Made by a program: the position numbers and the translations under genes. A model generated the notes under the pieces. It saw only the letters and a program-made list of their open reading frames with translations. It was not told the DNA's origin and searched no databases. A stretch of 64,000 bases of DNA, taken from the NCBI GenBank assembly GCA_964410665.1, contig CAYPIE010000009.1, positions 1-64,000 of the forward strand, read 5' to 3'. This DNA is from CAYPIE01 sp964410665 (GTDB taxonomy: Bacteria > Planctomycetota > Planctomycetia > Gemmatales > Gemmataceae). Within the stretch, counting starts at the first letter, position 1. Every line of letters starts with the position of its first letter. Positions 8,480-17,855 of the stretch are shown here, in pieces.

Positions 8480-10795
8480 TCAGAAAAACAGATTCTGGAC
8501 ATCTTTAAAGATCACATAGGCCATGAAGGATAAAATAATCACCAGGCCCATAATCAGGGCCACGGTCTGCACACGTTCGGGGGCGGGTTTTCCCCGGATC
8601 ATTTCATAAATCAAAAACACCATATGCCCGCCATCCAGCACTGGGATGGGCAGGAAGTTGATGACCGCGAGGTTGGCGCTGATCAAGCCGAGGAAAGCCA
8701 GGAATTGGTAAAGGTCTTCCTTGGCGATACTGTAGGCGAACGAACCAATGGTCAGCGGGCCCCGTAAGGTCTCGACCGAAATGCGTAGCGTAACCAGGCC
8801 ACGCAACACTTTATAGATGCTGAGGATCACCCAGGTCGTTTCATCCACGCCAATGCTAATCGCGTCGAGCATCCCGTCGGCGATATGCATTTGCCGAAAA
8901 TATTCGAAACGGAAGCCGCGGTCGACCAGCGGCCAGGTGGGATCGGGCTTGGCGGTCAACTTCAATTCAATGGTCTGTTCTTGATTGCGTTCGATCTTGA
9001 AACCCATGGTGGGTGCCAATCGAGGGTACAAACCCATGACGAAGGCCCAATGATCAGGTTCAAGTTCGATCCATTTTTGCTCTTTCAGTTCTCCTTTGGA
9101 GTCATAGCGATATGGCTGAATGGCTTTGATCACGTCGCCGGGGCGAATGTCGTTGGCTTCCGCGGGGGAACCGGGTTGGACCGCGTCAACAATGGTTTCA
9201 ATCTGATAAGCCAGTCCTAAACCATTGATGGGCAAGGGAGAGTTGGGGCGAAATAGGTCAATATCATCATAGCGGCGTGCATCGTTCCACTCGGTCACCA
9301 GGGTGACTCGGGCTTCTTTGTGATTGATCGGCCGCAACACCGTCAGTAGGACCTGCCGATCGTTGGTCTGGTCCTTGGCCCAGGCGGCCAGCTGGTCAGG
9401 AAGTTGCACGGGGTCGAGCAGTTTTTCGGTGACGCCCTCAGGAACCTCGGAGCTCGGCGAGCTCACAAATCGGAGCGTGCTCCCGTCGGGTTGAGCCACC
9501 TCGACGGCAATCAGCTTATCCCCTTGGTGGTCGGTATCCGTGTTCCCTTCGGGGGGCATCGCTTGGATGCCCACGGGAGTGGGAGATTCTCCTTCGGGGA
9601 CGGGCTGGTCGTCGATCCGGATGGGGATCGCCTTCTGTGCGGGGGAGTCGACTTGGACGCCGCGGATTTTGCCCATTTGCATGCGCAGCCCAAAGCGATG
9701 GTGAAAGGCGGCAGGGACTTGAATGGTAACCGGGGTTTCGCGGTTGACGCGGCGGACCTTGAGGGTAACGGGTTGTCCCTGTAAATCCATCATACGTCGA
9801 TGAAACGCGTAGTTGTCGCGAAGCACTCCGAGGGTGTCCGACGAGGCAGCCGGCAAGTCAGTGATCTGGGTTGGATCGTCGGGATCGGTGCAAGCAATGA
9901 TGCGATCGCCGGGAGCCAACGGAGGCTCGGCTCGAGCGGCTGCCGAATTGAAGTCCACCGGTTCGAGGGAGTTGTCGGGCGTGCGGATCAAGGTCAAGCT
10001 GCTCGCCGGCCCGATCCCCAACGACGGGTAGAGAGCGTTCGCTTGCAGGGTGGGCTCGATTTGGTAGGTCTGGCGAGCGTTTGGCTCTCGGGGGCTTCGG
10101 GTGACCAGCGTGAGCTTTTCATCTTCGTCGGAGGTGCGTGCGATCGCCGTGATTGCTTTAAACCAGGGATCTTTGCGGTCGTCGAGCTGGGTGACCTCAA
10201 CGTTCGTGCGGATCCCAGCTTCCCAGGCAGCACTCCCCGACTCCACCTTCCCGACGGCGCCTGGCAACTCCTCGATGCCATGGGAATAGGCCGCGATAAA
10301 GCAGACCGCTGCCAACAGGACGTTCATGATCACCCCGGCCGAGATAATCAACATTCGTTGGTACACTGATTTGTTGCGGAACGAGCGTGGATCTTCCTCG
10401 GCTTCCTCCTGATCGGACTCTTTATCTGAGGCGTCGCCTTCGCCAACCATGCTGACATAGCCACCAAGGGGAATTTGCCCAATCATATAGGTGGTTTCCC
10501 CATAGCGGAAGCGGCAACCCGGCAGGGCAGGGCCAAAGCCGATGCTAAATGTCTTGACATGAACGTCGCACCATTTCGCCGCCAGAAAGTGGCCCAGCTC
10601 GTGAATAAAGATGACCAAGCCGAGGCCGATGGCCATCTTGATCACGGCGAAAATGTTAAAGCGGATGATCACCAAAGCCAGCAAGCCAAGCATGACCAAC
10701 AGGATGACGCTGTTGGCGATCAACCACTCACGAAAGGTCTGTGGTTCAGGGGTATCGGTCACGGACTTGGCATCGGATGGGGTTGGCGTTTCCAA
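8480..10795 (-). CDS. rseP: Site-2 protease RseP family (M50 metallopeptidase with PDZ domains)
   Basis: This intramembrane zinc protease releases membrane-bound regulators such as anti-sigma factors. It is 771 residues, much longer than E. coli RseP (about 450). The zinc-binding HELGH is at residues 65-69 in a membrane helix, the second motif NFLPIPVLDGG at 713-723, and the C-terminal helices follow. The long middle contains PDZ-like segments (for example VDAVQPGSPAEANDIRPGDV), probably more than two. The start is TTG at 10795: a perfect AGGAGGT sits 6 bases upstream (10802-10808), better than a GTG at 10762 that overlaps the dxr stop. It overlaps the end of dxr by 37 bases, so the two are co-transcribed. 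A local target could be one of the anti-sigma proteins, but this is untested. Confidence 0.93.
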   Translation of the reverse strand: METPTPSDAKSVTDTPEPQTFREWLIANSVILLVMLGLLALVIIRFNIFAVIKMAIGLGLVIFIHELGHFLAAKWCDVHVKTFSIGFGPALPGCRFRYGETTYMIGQIPLGGYVSMVGEGDASDKESDQEEAEEDPRSFRNKSVYQRMLIISAGVIMNVLLAAVCFIAAYSHGIEELPGAVGKVESGSAAWEAGIRTNVEVTQLDDRKDPWFKAITAIARTSDEDEKLTLVTRSPREPNARQTYQIEPTLQANALYPSLGIGPASSLTLIRTPDNSLEPVDFNSAAARAEPPLAPGDRIIACTDPDDPTQITDLPAASSDTLGVLRDNYAFHRRMMDLQGQPVTLKVRRVNRETPVTIQVPAAFHHRFGLRMQMGKIRGVQVDSPAQKAIPIRIDDQPVPEGESPTPVGIQAMPPEGNTDTDHQGDKLIAVEVAQPDGSTLRFVSSPSSEVPEGVTEKLLDPVQLPDQLAAWAKDQTNDRQVLLTVLRPINHKEARVTLVTEWNDARRYDDIDLFRPNSPLPINGLGLAYQIETIVDAVQPGSPAEANDIRPGDVIKAIQPYRYDSKGELKEQKWIELEPDHWAFVMGLYPRLAPTMGFKIERNQEQTIELKLTAKPDPTWPLVDRGFRFEYFRQMHIADGMLDAISIGVDETTWVILSIYKVLRGLVTLRISVETLRGPLTIGSFAYSIAKEDLYQFLAFLGLISANLAVINFLPIPVLDGGHMVFLIYEMIRGKPAPERVQTVALIMGLVIILSFMAYVIFKDVQNLFF

Positions 10796-11973
10796 CGAGT
10801 TACCTCCTGGCGCGCCCAGCGATCGGCGGCCGTAAGTTCTTCCAGGGTCGGTTGAGCGATGAAATTATGGTGCGCAAGCACCGATTGACACACCGTGGCA
10901 ATCTCTAAAAAGCCGAGCCTACCGGCCAAAAACCGATCCACCGCTGCTTCCTTGGCGGCATTGAGCACCGCCCCGGCAGTGCCTCCAGTGCGGGCGACCG
11001 TAAAGCCTAGCTCAAGCCCTTCAAAGGTCGCCCGGTCCGGTGGCTCAAACGTCAGCTGCCGCAAAGCCGACCAGTCCATCTTACGGGCCGGCCCCGGACA
11101 CCGCTCTGGATAGGTCAGTGCGTATTGGATCGGCAGCCGCATGTCCGGAGGGGACAGTTGGGCCAACACCGAGCCATCGACAAATTCTACGAAGGAATGG
11201 ACAATCGATTCAGGGTGGATGATGACTTCAATCTGTTCGGGAGGCAGATCAAACAGCCAACGGGTTTCGATCACTTCCAGGGCCTTGTTGAGCAGGGTGG
11301 CCGAGTCGATCGTGATCCGGGCGCCCATCTGCCAGGTGGGGTGTTGCAGAGCCTCTTGGACGCTCACCTGATGCAGCTGGTCGCGACGCCGGCCGCGAAA
11401 TGGCCCGCCGCTCGCGGTCAGGACAATCCGTTCGACATGGTGAGGTTTGGCCAGATCCAGGGCCTGGAAGATGGCGGAATGTTCCGAGTCGACGGGTACA
11501 ACGACGACGCCTTGTTCTTTGGCTCGGGGCACAATCAGCGAGCCGGCCACCACCATGGTTTCCTTGTTGGCCAGGGCCAGGGTTTTTCCGGCTTCGACGG
11601 CTTGCCAGCTGCCAAACAGCCCTGCGGCGCCGACGATGGCCGAGACGACAATATCCGTGTCCGGATCGTGGATCATCCGGGCTAACCCTTCCTCACCCAC
11701 CAGCAGTTCACAGTCGGTAGGGAGCTGGCGTCGATCGAGCGCGGCCAGACTAGCCGGGTCGGTCAGGGTTAAGAAACGCGGCTGAAACTGAGTGGCTTGC
11801 TGGCACGCACGCTGCCAGTTGCTATGCGCACTCAAGCCCAGCACCTCGTAGTCTGGGGCCAAGGCGGCGATCACTTCGAGCGTGTTGACGCCAATCGATC
11901 CGGTCGCACCCAGGACGACCACCCGGCGGGGTGATCGCGAGGAGGATATGCACGTACTTTGGAGACCGGACAC
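10759..11973 (-). CDS. dxr: 1-deoxy-D-xylulose-5-phosphate reductoisomerase
   Basis: The enzyme makes 2-C-methyl-D-erythritol 4-phosphate, the committed step of the MEP isoprenoid pathway, in the cytoplasm with NADPH and a divalent metal. The NADPH-binding GATGSIG is near the N-terminus, NKETMVVAG lies mid-protein, and the metal/substrate region PVDSEHSAIFQAL and the C-terminal PIQYALTYPERC are typical. The start is uncertain: the frame stays open to TTG 12111 and has an ATG at 12063, but these give an unusual 30-50 residue extension. I use GTG 11973 (404 residues, normal family length, GGATGGGCGG upstream). It lies between a glycosyltransferase gene and rseP in the same direction. Confidence 0.92.
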   Translation of the reverse strand: MSGLQSTCISSSRSPRRVVVLGATGSIGVNTLEVIAALAPDYEVLGLSAHSNWQRACQQATQFQPRFLTLTDPASLAALDRRQLPTDCELLVGEEGLARMIHDPDTDIVVSAIVGAAGLFGSWQAVEAGKTLALANKETMVVAGSLIVPRAKEQGVVVVPVDSEHSAIFQALDLAKPHHVERIVLTASGGPFRGRRRDQLHQVSVQEALQHPTWQMGARITIDSATLLNKALEVIETRWLFDLPPEQIEVIIHPESIVHSFVEFVDGSVLAQLSPPDMRLPIQYALTYPERCPGPARKMDWSALRQLTFEPPDRATFEGLELGFTVARTGGTAGAVLNAAKEAAVDRFLAGRLGFLEIATVCQSVLAHHNFIAQPTLEELTAADRWARQEVTRWKRQPHPMPSP

Positions 11974-12100
11974 CAGCCACCGCCCATCCGCAATGAATTC
12001 CGATCCTGTAACCACCCAGATCGGTGCAAGCCATTGGCTCCCGTGGTCGTATCTTACCGGCATTGTAGGCCTGGCCAAGGGCAGGTCGCAAGTTGCTCGC

Positions 12101-13723
12101 TTAGCGGTCAATGCGATAGACGGCGATTACCTTTTCACCAGCTTCTGGCCGCTCCGGCCACTGGTAGACCACGCGACCGACACTGGCCATGACAATCGCC
12201 GCTCGGTAGGAGGGCAAGCGGGAATGGGGCACCACGCGACGCCGCTGTCCGTTGGCGGAAACGGTCTCTTCCAAGATGACAAAAACGGTTGGTTCGGCAT
12301 CACGGGGCTGGGTATGATCGTAGCCCCATGCTCGATTCGCATAGAATTCCGCCCAACAAAACGGATCCCAAATGATCTCATCGGTGGTGGTATGCGCACG
12401 TAGCCATAGCCCGACATGGCGATGTCCGACGCGATGGGCATGCAGCGGTTTGAAGAGCGGGCCTGGTAGACATACGGCCACGAGTACGGCCAAGATGATC
12501 CCCCGCCAAAACGGTACATCACCCCGACGCAACAAGGCCCACGAAGCGACCCAGTGACTCAACGGCGCCACTGCCGCCCCAGCAAACAAACAACCGAGCA
12601 TGACCATGGGCAAGGTATGGCGTTCGGAGACATACCCGATCTTGGCGGCCATCACCCATAAAACCGCCAAATAGACGGCCATGACCAGCACCGGCAGCAA
12701 CAGGCCCGGTTCGCGCCAGCGGCGCGGGATGACCAACAGCATGCCGATCAGGATGAAAACCCCGGGCAGATAGTGGGCGGCCTTAAAGCTTTCATCGATC
12801 ACCTCCCGGGTGGCCCAAACCAAGCGTGACTCGCCAGCATTGACACGGTCATTCCACCATGTCCCAAGGATTGTGGTCGGAGGCCCCGCTGGCACGGCGC
12901 AAGCCTCTGCAGAGTGCCAGGTCGGCTCGGTTTTCTCACCCATAAAATATTTGATTATATTTACACCTGTCGGCTTGTTGGTCAGCTTCCCGATCTGCTG
13001 GACATACGGTGCGACGAAGACCAGCATGCCGACCAGCATCATCAAGGCGTAGCCAACCACGACGCGGAATCGCCACACCGAGCGTAGCCATTGGCTGAAA
13101 AGCACCAGTCCCAAAGCGCTGATCAAGAGCAGTCCTTCGGGGCGGACCAGATAGGCGAGTCCAGCGCCCAGGCCAAAGAGTAAAAAACCGAGTGCACTTG
13201 GCTGTTGCAGAGCGAGGACCCCTCGCCAGACGGTCGTGACCACCAGAAGCAGATACAGACTATCGGACAGGCCATCGCTGCTGATTTGGGCAAAGACGGG
13301 CAAGATCTGGAATAACCCGGTGGCCCAGAACGCCACCTTGGCCGAGAACAACCGCCGAGCGAGCAGATACATCGGAAGGATGAGCAGCACTCCAGCCAGC
13401 CCCGCCGTGACTTGACAGCTCAGGGTCATGCTTTCACAAGTGGTGCCCAGACACGCCCGAATCGGCTGGGAGACAAGGAGTACCAATAGCGGATAGCCAG
13501 GCGGATGCATCGCTTGGCGAATGACATCCAGCCGGGTCAGCGGCGTGTGCGGGGCTTCGCGTGCAGTTGGGGGGGACTCTAGGTGCAGTGCGAGGCGGGC
13601 AAAGCCAATGCTATCCCGAGCGGGAACCGCCGTCTGAGCGATAATCCAGCCATGGAATACGATCGACAGCCCCAGCAGCACCAGCAAATGCCGCCAAGTG
13701 GCGGGTCGCAGGGTTGCATCCAT
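12101..13723 (-). CDS. Polytopic GT39/ArnT-like glycosyltransferase
   Basis: This 540-residue membrane protein has about 11 predicted helices and belongs to the dolichyl-phosphate-mannose/ArnT-like (PMT_2) group, which transfers sugars from lipid-linked donors to acceptors on the outer face of the membrane. The first loop has the acidic RDSIGFARLA (Asp37), which is the usual catalytic position, and HPPGYP at residues 73-78 is a family hallmark. The last about 110 residues are soluble (DEIIWDPFCWAEFYANRAWG). GAGGTG precedes the ATG at 13723. The stop lies 128 bases before the dxr start used here. Donor and acceptor are unknown. Confidence 0.85.
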   Translation of the reverse strand: MDATLRPATWRHLLVLLGLSIVFHGWIIAQTAVPARDSIGFARLALHLESPPTAREAPHTPLTRLDVIRQAMHPPGYPLLVLLVSQPIRACLGTTCESMTLSCQVTAGLAGVLLILPMYLLARRLFSAKVAFWATGLFQILPVFAQISSDGLSDSLYLLLVVTTVWRGVLALQQPSALGFLLFGLGAGLAYLVRPEGLLLISALGLVLFSQWLRSVWRFRVVVGYALMMLVGMLVFVAPYVQQIGKLTNKPTGVNIIKYFMGEKTEPTWHSAEACAVPAGPPTTILGTWWNDRVNAGESRLVWATREVIDESFKAAHYLPGVFILIGMLLVIPRRWREPGLLLPVLVMAVYLAVLWVMAAKIGYVSERHTLPMVMLGCLFAGAAVAPLSHWVASWALLRRGDVPFWRGIILAVLVAVCLPGPLFKPLHAHRVGHRHVGLWLRAHTTTDEIIWDPFCWAEFYANRAWGYDHTQPRDAEPTVFVILEETVSANGQRRRVVPHSRLPSYRAAIVMASVGRVVYQWPERPEAGEKVIAVYRIDR

Positions 13724-13903
13724 GCATCACCTCGGCAGAAGATTCGGGATCGGCAAAATGGTACGCCAGAATCGACCCAGCGGTCAAGGTGGTATGCAGC
13801 CCTGAGTGGTCTGAAGCGATGCGGATGGTGAAAAAAAGCGGGAAATGCACGCTGACGTGACATTTCCCCGAACGATGCGAATACCCGGATGGCCCGCGGG
13901 AGA

Positions 13904-14245
13904 TTAGTTGTTGCGGGCGTCCACCGGACCATGATCATCACAATGATCACCATGCGGGTGATGCAGGCGGCCATCGACCAGATAATCGGTATGATCGCCA
14001 TGGGGCACTGCCTCATGGCCACAACCCGGGCCATGCGTATGCGTGCCACACGCTTGCACGGGCGAACAACCATCTGGATTCGTCGCGTTCACCTCGAGAA
14101 CATGCTCGTCATAGTGCCCTTCGTGGGGGTGGTGCAGGTGACCGTCGTGAAGGTAGTCGGTGTGATCGCCATGCTTAATGGTGGTGTGGCCACAATTCGG
14201 GCCATGCGTATGCTCGGGGTGATCGTGGGTCTTGTGCTCAGCCAT
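13904..14245 (-). CDS. Histidine-rich metal-binding protein with two internal repeats
   Basis: This 113-residue protein contains about 29 histidines, many acidic residues and a few cysteines. It is built from two similar modules: the first begins HTHGPNCGHTTIKHGDHTDYL and the second HTHGPGCGHEAVPHGDHTDY, each followed by a DG-HLHHPH-type segment. It has no signal peptide and no membrane helix, so it is probably cytoplasmic. The composition fits binding of Zn, Ni, Co or Cu for storage or buffering. GAGGAG lies 5 bases before the ATG. The family is seen in many bacteria, sometimes labelled zinc transporter, but nothing here supports transport. No metal-transport gene is adjacent. Confidence 0.72.
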   Translation of the reverse strand: MAEHKTHDHPEHTHGPNCGHTTIKHGDHTDYLHDGHLHHPHEGHYDEHVLEVNATNPDGCSPVQACGTHTHGPGCGHEAVPHGDHTDYLVDGRLHHPHGDHCDDHGPVDARNN

Positions 14246-14298
14246 GGGACTCCTCAGTTGAGAGGGTTTGTGTTGGTGAACCAGTCAACGCAATTATT

Positions 14299-14946
14299 TT
14301 ACACCGAATTCCGGGCGGGGGCAAAATGCGTGGCCGGTTGCTCTCCCCAGCGTCTAAGCAACTGATGCTCGACGCCCAATTGGTCGCAGACACGCCCGAC
14401 CACAAAATCAATCATATCCTGGGGGGACTGTGGCTGGGTGTAAAACGCTGGCATGGCCGGCAGGATCACAGCACCCGCCTCCGCACACGCCGTGAGATTT
14501 CGTAACTGGATGAGACCCAACGGGGTTTCCCGCGGCACCAGCACCAATTTGCGGCGTTCTTTCAGATGCACATCGGCAGCCCGGTGCAATAGATTCTCCG
14601 AGACACCATGGGCAATCGCGGCCACCGTTCCCATGCTACACGGACAGACCACCATGCCACCGGTCAAGAACGAGCCACTGGCAATCCCCGCCTGGAAGTT
14701 CCGGAAATGGTGATAGTGCAATCGGTGGAGATCGACCGCTTGAGCTCGCTCGCCGAGAAACGCGGTGGAGTCGAAGGCATCCAGGTGAAGCGTGCGACCG
14801 AGTTCTTGTTCGAGGACATGAACGGCCGCTGGACTGATAGTCAAATGAATGTTGCGGCCCGCCTGGAGCAGGACTTCGACAAGGCGCACGCCATATGGGG
14901 CTCCACTGGCCCCGGACACCGCCACTACCAGATCTTCACGTGCCAT
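14299..14946 (-). CDS. ubiX: UbiX-family flavin prenyltransferase
   Basis: This 215-residue enzyme is expected to prenylate FMN to give prenyl-FMN, the cofactor of UbiD-type decarboxylases. Family motifs are complete: the N-terminal GASGAPYG (residues 12-19), CPCSMGTVAAIAHG, LVLVPRETPL and MPAFYTQPQSPQDM. AAGGAG precedes the ATG at 14946. It faces the DUF1570 gene divergently across about 140 bases. No ubiD partner is in this window, so its substrate pathway (quinone synthesis or aromatic decarboxylation) cannot be told. Confidence 0.93.
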   Translation of the reverse strand: MAREDLVVAVSGASGAPYGVRLVEVLLQAGRNIHLTISPAAVHVLEQELGRTLHLDAFDSTAFLGERAQAVDLHRLHYHHFRNFQAGIASGSFLTGGMVVCPCSMGTVAAIAHGVSENLLHRAADVHLKERRKLVLVPRETPLGLIQLRNLTACAEAGAVILPAMPAFYTQPQSPQDMIDFVVGRVCDQLGVEHQLLRRWGEQPATHFAPARNSV

Positions 14947-15087
14947 GGTCTTGCTCCTTGGTCAAAAGAACTCCCAGGAGTGCTCGTTGGCAAGCCTTCG
15001 GGGATCATCTATAGTTTATAAAGTGGATTTCCCTGGAATCGTATCGCCATCATCGGCTGCCCCGGACGTTTTCAAGGCGGAGCACCC

Positions 15088-16467
15088 ATGTTTCGCGTCC
15101 CTGTCATTACCTGCGGACTCCTGCTGATCGGCAGCCCAGCTACGAGCGCCGACGATATCAACCAACCTGCCGCTTGGGAGTATGACCGGATTGAGCTCAA
15201 CAATGGCTCGACCCTCACCGGGCTCTGGCAGGGACGTAGTGCCGAAGGCGAGCACTTTCGCATGGTGACGCGCAAGCCTGGTCGTCCCACTGTCTGCCTA
15301 GACACGGTGATCAAGCGGCACGAGATCAAGGCACTCGATCTGCTGTCAGCCGAGCAACGCCAACAACTTCGCCAACGGCTCGAGGAACTCAAGCGTTACG
15401 GCGATCAAGCACAGCTTCGCTCCGAGACCTTAGAGCTCGCGAAAGTGTCCTGGGGTGGTCAGGTCGGCGCTGGCTATGCTTACGACTCCGACTATTTCCG
15501 GCTGATCTCGAATGCCCCAGAGGCAGTGGTCCGCCGTACTGCGGTTCGACTCGAGCAAATCTACGCCGCATATGCACGCTTTTTACCGCCACGCTACCCG
15601 GGGGGAAAACCGACCACGATCATGCTGGTCAATACTGAAGGGGAGTATAAGGCGCTGATTCGTCGAGAAGGCAAACAATTCGACAATCCTGCCTTTTTTG
15701 AACCGGATACCAATCGCGTGGTCTGTTTCTTTGAGCACACCCAGTTGGTGGACGAGATCGAACAGGTTCACCAAGAGAATCTTCACATCTGGCAGGAGCT
15801 GGATGCTCACGAGAAAACCATTTGTGAGCTTTACTCCCATCCTCGTGACCGCCAACGCTTTCTACAACCGTTCGCGTCTCATCGGCAGAAACTGATCAAG
15901 GTAGAACAGCTCAATAACGCCCTCATCGATCAACGCACCGAAAAGCTGTTTGCCATGCTCTATCACGAAGCATTTCATGCCTATTTGCTCAATTATGTCT
16001 ATCCTTATGCCTTCGCTCAGCAGTATGGTACCCTACCGACCTGGTTTAACGAAGGGCTGGCACAGCTGTTCGAGAGCTCCTTTGTCGAAGCCGGAGAATT
16101 GCGGATCGGCCATGCCGAACGCAAGAAGCTCGAGAAAGTCCGCGATCAGCTACGCAACGAGGAACTGTTGCCGCTGCACCGATTGCTCACCAGCGCCCAT
16201 ACCGTGTTTCAGATCGTCCATCGTGGCGACCAAGTCCGGTCCAACCAAGCTTACCTGACCTCTTGGGCCCTAGCCTACTACCTCACCTTTGAACTCCGAC
16301 TCCTGGGGAGCAAGGCCCTGGATGACTATACACTGGCACTCCAGCAAGGCCAGGACTCGGTAGCAGCATTTGAACAGATGGTTGGCGAGTCGCTGGACAG
16401 CTTTGAGCCACGCTGGCATGCCTATCTCCGCCGACTCCAGTCAGATGGTCGCCTACGCAGACCGTAA
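15088..16467 (+). CDS. DUF1570-type secreted putative metallopeptidase
   Basis: This 459-residue protein has a signal peptide (residues 1-20, ending TSADD), a substrate-binding-like N-terminal part and a C-terminal DUF1570 domain. The domain carries a gluzincin-like HEAFH at residues 293-297 and NEGLAQLFE at 321-329, which matches the HExxH plus downstream Glu zinc layout. This suggests a functional zinc peptidase in the periplasm, although the family has no assigned substrate. It ends 8 bases from the convergent gene at 16476. Confidence 0.82.
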   Translation: MFRVPVITCGLLLIGSPATSADDINQPAAWEYDRIELNNGSTLTGLWQGRSAEGEHFRMVTRKPGRPTVCLDTVIKRHEIKALDLLSAEQRQQLRQRLEELKRYGDQAQLRSETLELAKVSWGGQVGAGYAYDSDYFRLISNAPEAVVRRTAVRLEQIYAAYARFLPPRYPGGKPTTIMLVNTEGEYKALIRREGKQFDNPAFFEPDTNRVVCFFEHTQLVDEIEQVHQENLHIWQELDAHEKTICELYSHPRDRQRFLQPFASHRQKLIKVEQLNNALIDQRTEKLFAMLYHEAFHAYLLNYVYPYAFAQQYGTLPTWFNEGLAQLFESSFVEAGELRIGHAERKKLEKVRDQLRNEELLPLHRLLTSAHTVFQIVHRGDQVRSNQAYLTSWALAYYLTFELRLLGSKALDDYTLALQQGQDSVAAFEQMVGESLDSFEPRWHAYLRRLQSDGRLRRP

Positions 16468-16475
16468 GTAAACCC

Positions 16476-17855
16476 TCAACGGCGGGGTAACGCTGAACCT
16501 CCGATCAGACAGCCTGGGGTGCCTTCTTGAAGTTGTCGCATCAGGGCGGCAGCCGATGAACCTAACCGGCGTGGGTCAGCCTCGGCGGCTTGTTGGGCAT
16601 GATCCATGGCCAGAAGCGGACGATCGGCAAGGTTGTAATGACGTGCCAGGTCAAAGTGCAGTTGGGCGTGACAGCTTCGGGGCAAGTCATCGAATGCATC
16701 GATATAAATCTGTTCGGCGTGATGAAACTGATGCTGTTCTCGGGCATTGAAGGCACGGCCGGCGACACATTGCAGCGCCTGTTGCAACGCGATTTGCTGA
16801 TAGGCTGGCCATCGACCGGCAGTGAACAGTCCGGAGGGTGAACTTGCCAGCAGGGCATGGGCGGTCGCGACATCTTGGGGTGCGGCCTGCAGGGTAGCCT
16901 TGGCCTGCTGGTATACTTGAACGAAAGCTGCCTCGCTGGCCGGCCAGTTCTGTTGCCGCTGATACACGCTGGCTAAGACCCGCTGAGCCTCGGCCGTTCC
17001 CCGGCAGGCGGGCTGGGTTAACACGGCAATGGCCTCCGCCCACTGCTCGAGCATCAAAAACTGTTGAGCGCGGTTCACACACGCCCTGACGTTGGCTTGC
17101 TTACCGAGCGGCCGGCGGGTTTGTTGCCGGAGTTGTTCAAGTTCAGTCTTGAGTTCTTGCCGCAAAGGCGACAGGCGGACCGAGGGTTGTCCTGCGGGGC
17201 CCGGGACCGAGTCGCCGCCCATGCGCGCCAGGGTATCGGCCTGACGCATCGCCTCGACCAGTTGATACTCCTGGATTGCCTTGGCGACCGTCTGGGCGGT
17301 GTCTTTCGCACACCGCTCGGCATACATCACCGCGATCAACCAGACTGCGATTGAAAGGCCAAGACCCGTCCAGGGAAGCCGCTTGGGACGGGGTAGAAAG
17401 TGTCGGATTGCCCAAAAACACCAGGGCAACTGGATGGCCAAGCACCAAAGCAACCCGCTGACGATATGCCCGGTGACTCCCGAGCTGTGCGTCCAGGCCT
17501 CGAGGGAGGGAGCGATGAGAATCGAAGTCCCCACACTGCCCAGACCGAAGACCAAGCCAAGCCAGGCGGGTGCGGGAAACCAATAGGCCAGGCTGACGCC
17601 GCTAAACCAGCTTGACGGCAAGCACACCAAACAGGTGACCACCAACAGATCCCAACGGGCAAAGGGAGCGATCGGGGCCAAGGCCCAGGCGGTTGTTTCT
17701 GAGGTTGTATCGACAAATATATATAAATTTTTCTGTGCGATGGACAAGCCGACGAGAAGCACCAAGGCAGCCAGACTGGCCAACAGCAGGCCTAAGGTGG
17801 GAGTCCACGGCGTTTTCGTAGGCTGGTCAGGAGTCGGTCTCGTCTTGGCCGTCAT
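16476..17855 (-). CDS. Membrane protein with soluble TPR-like C-terminal half
   Basis: This 459-residue protein has no assigned function. The N-terminal about 190 residues contain about five hydrophobic helices (including LGLLLASLAALVLLVGLSIA and GLGLSIAVWLIAVMYAE). The remainder is helical and repeat-like, with pairs such as QRVLASVYQRQQNWPASEAA and AEQIYIDAFDDLP that fit tetratricopeptide-like helices. I use the ATG at 17855 because it overlaps the stop of the upstream gene as ATGA; the frame stays open further upstream but through that gene. The pair is therefore translationally coupled and probably works together. Confidence 0.7.
   Translation of the reverse strand: MTAKTRPTPDQPTKTPWTPTLGLLLASLAALVLLVGLSIAQKNLYIFVDTTSETTAWALAPIAPFARWDLLVVTCLVCLPSSWFSGVSLAYWFPAPAWLGLVFGLGSVGTSILIAPSLEAWTHSSGVTGHIVSGLLWCLAIQLPWCFWAIRHFLPRPKRLPWTGLGLSIAVWLIAVMYAERCAKDTAQTVAKAIQEYQLVEAMRQADTLARMGGDSVPGPAGQPSVRLSPLRQELKTELEQLRQQTRRPLGKQANVRACVNRAQQFLMLEQWAEAIAVLTQPACRGTAEAQRVLASVYQRQQNWPASEAAFVQVYQQAKATLQAAPQDVATAHALLASSPSGLFTAGRWPAYQQIALQQALQCVAGRAFNAREQHQFHHAEQIYIDAFDDLPRSCHAQLHFDLARHYNLADRPLLAMDHAQQAAEADPRRLGSSAAALMRQLQEGTPGCLIGGSALPRR

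Noticed and set aside
11974..12111. N-terminal extension of dxr to TTG 12111 or ATG 12063
   Set aside because: The extra 30-46 residues do not fit the family, which begins just before GATGSIG; kept only as an alternative start.
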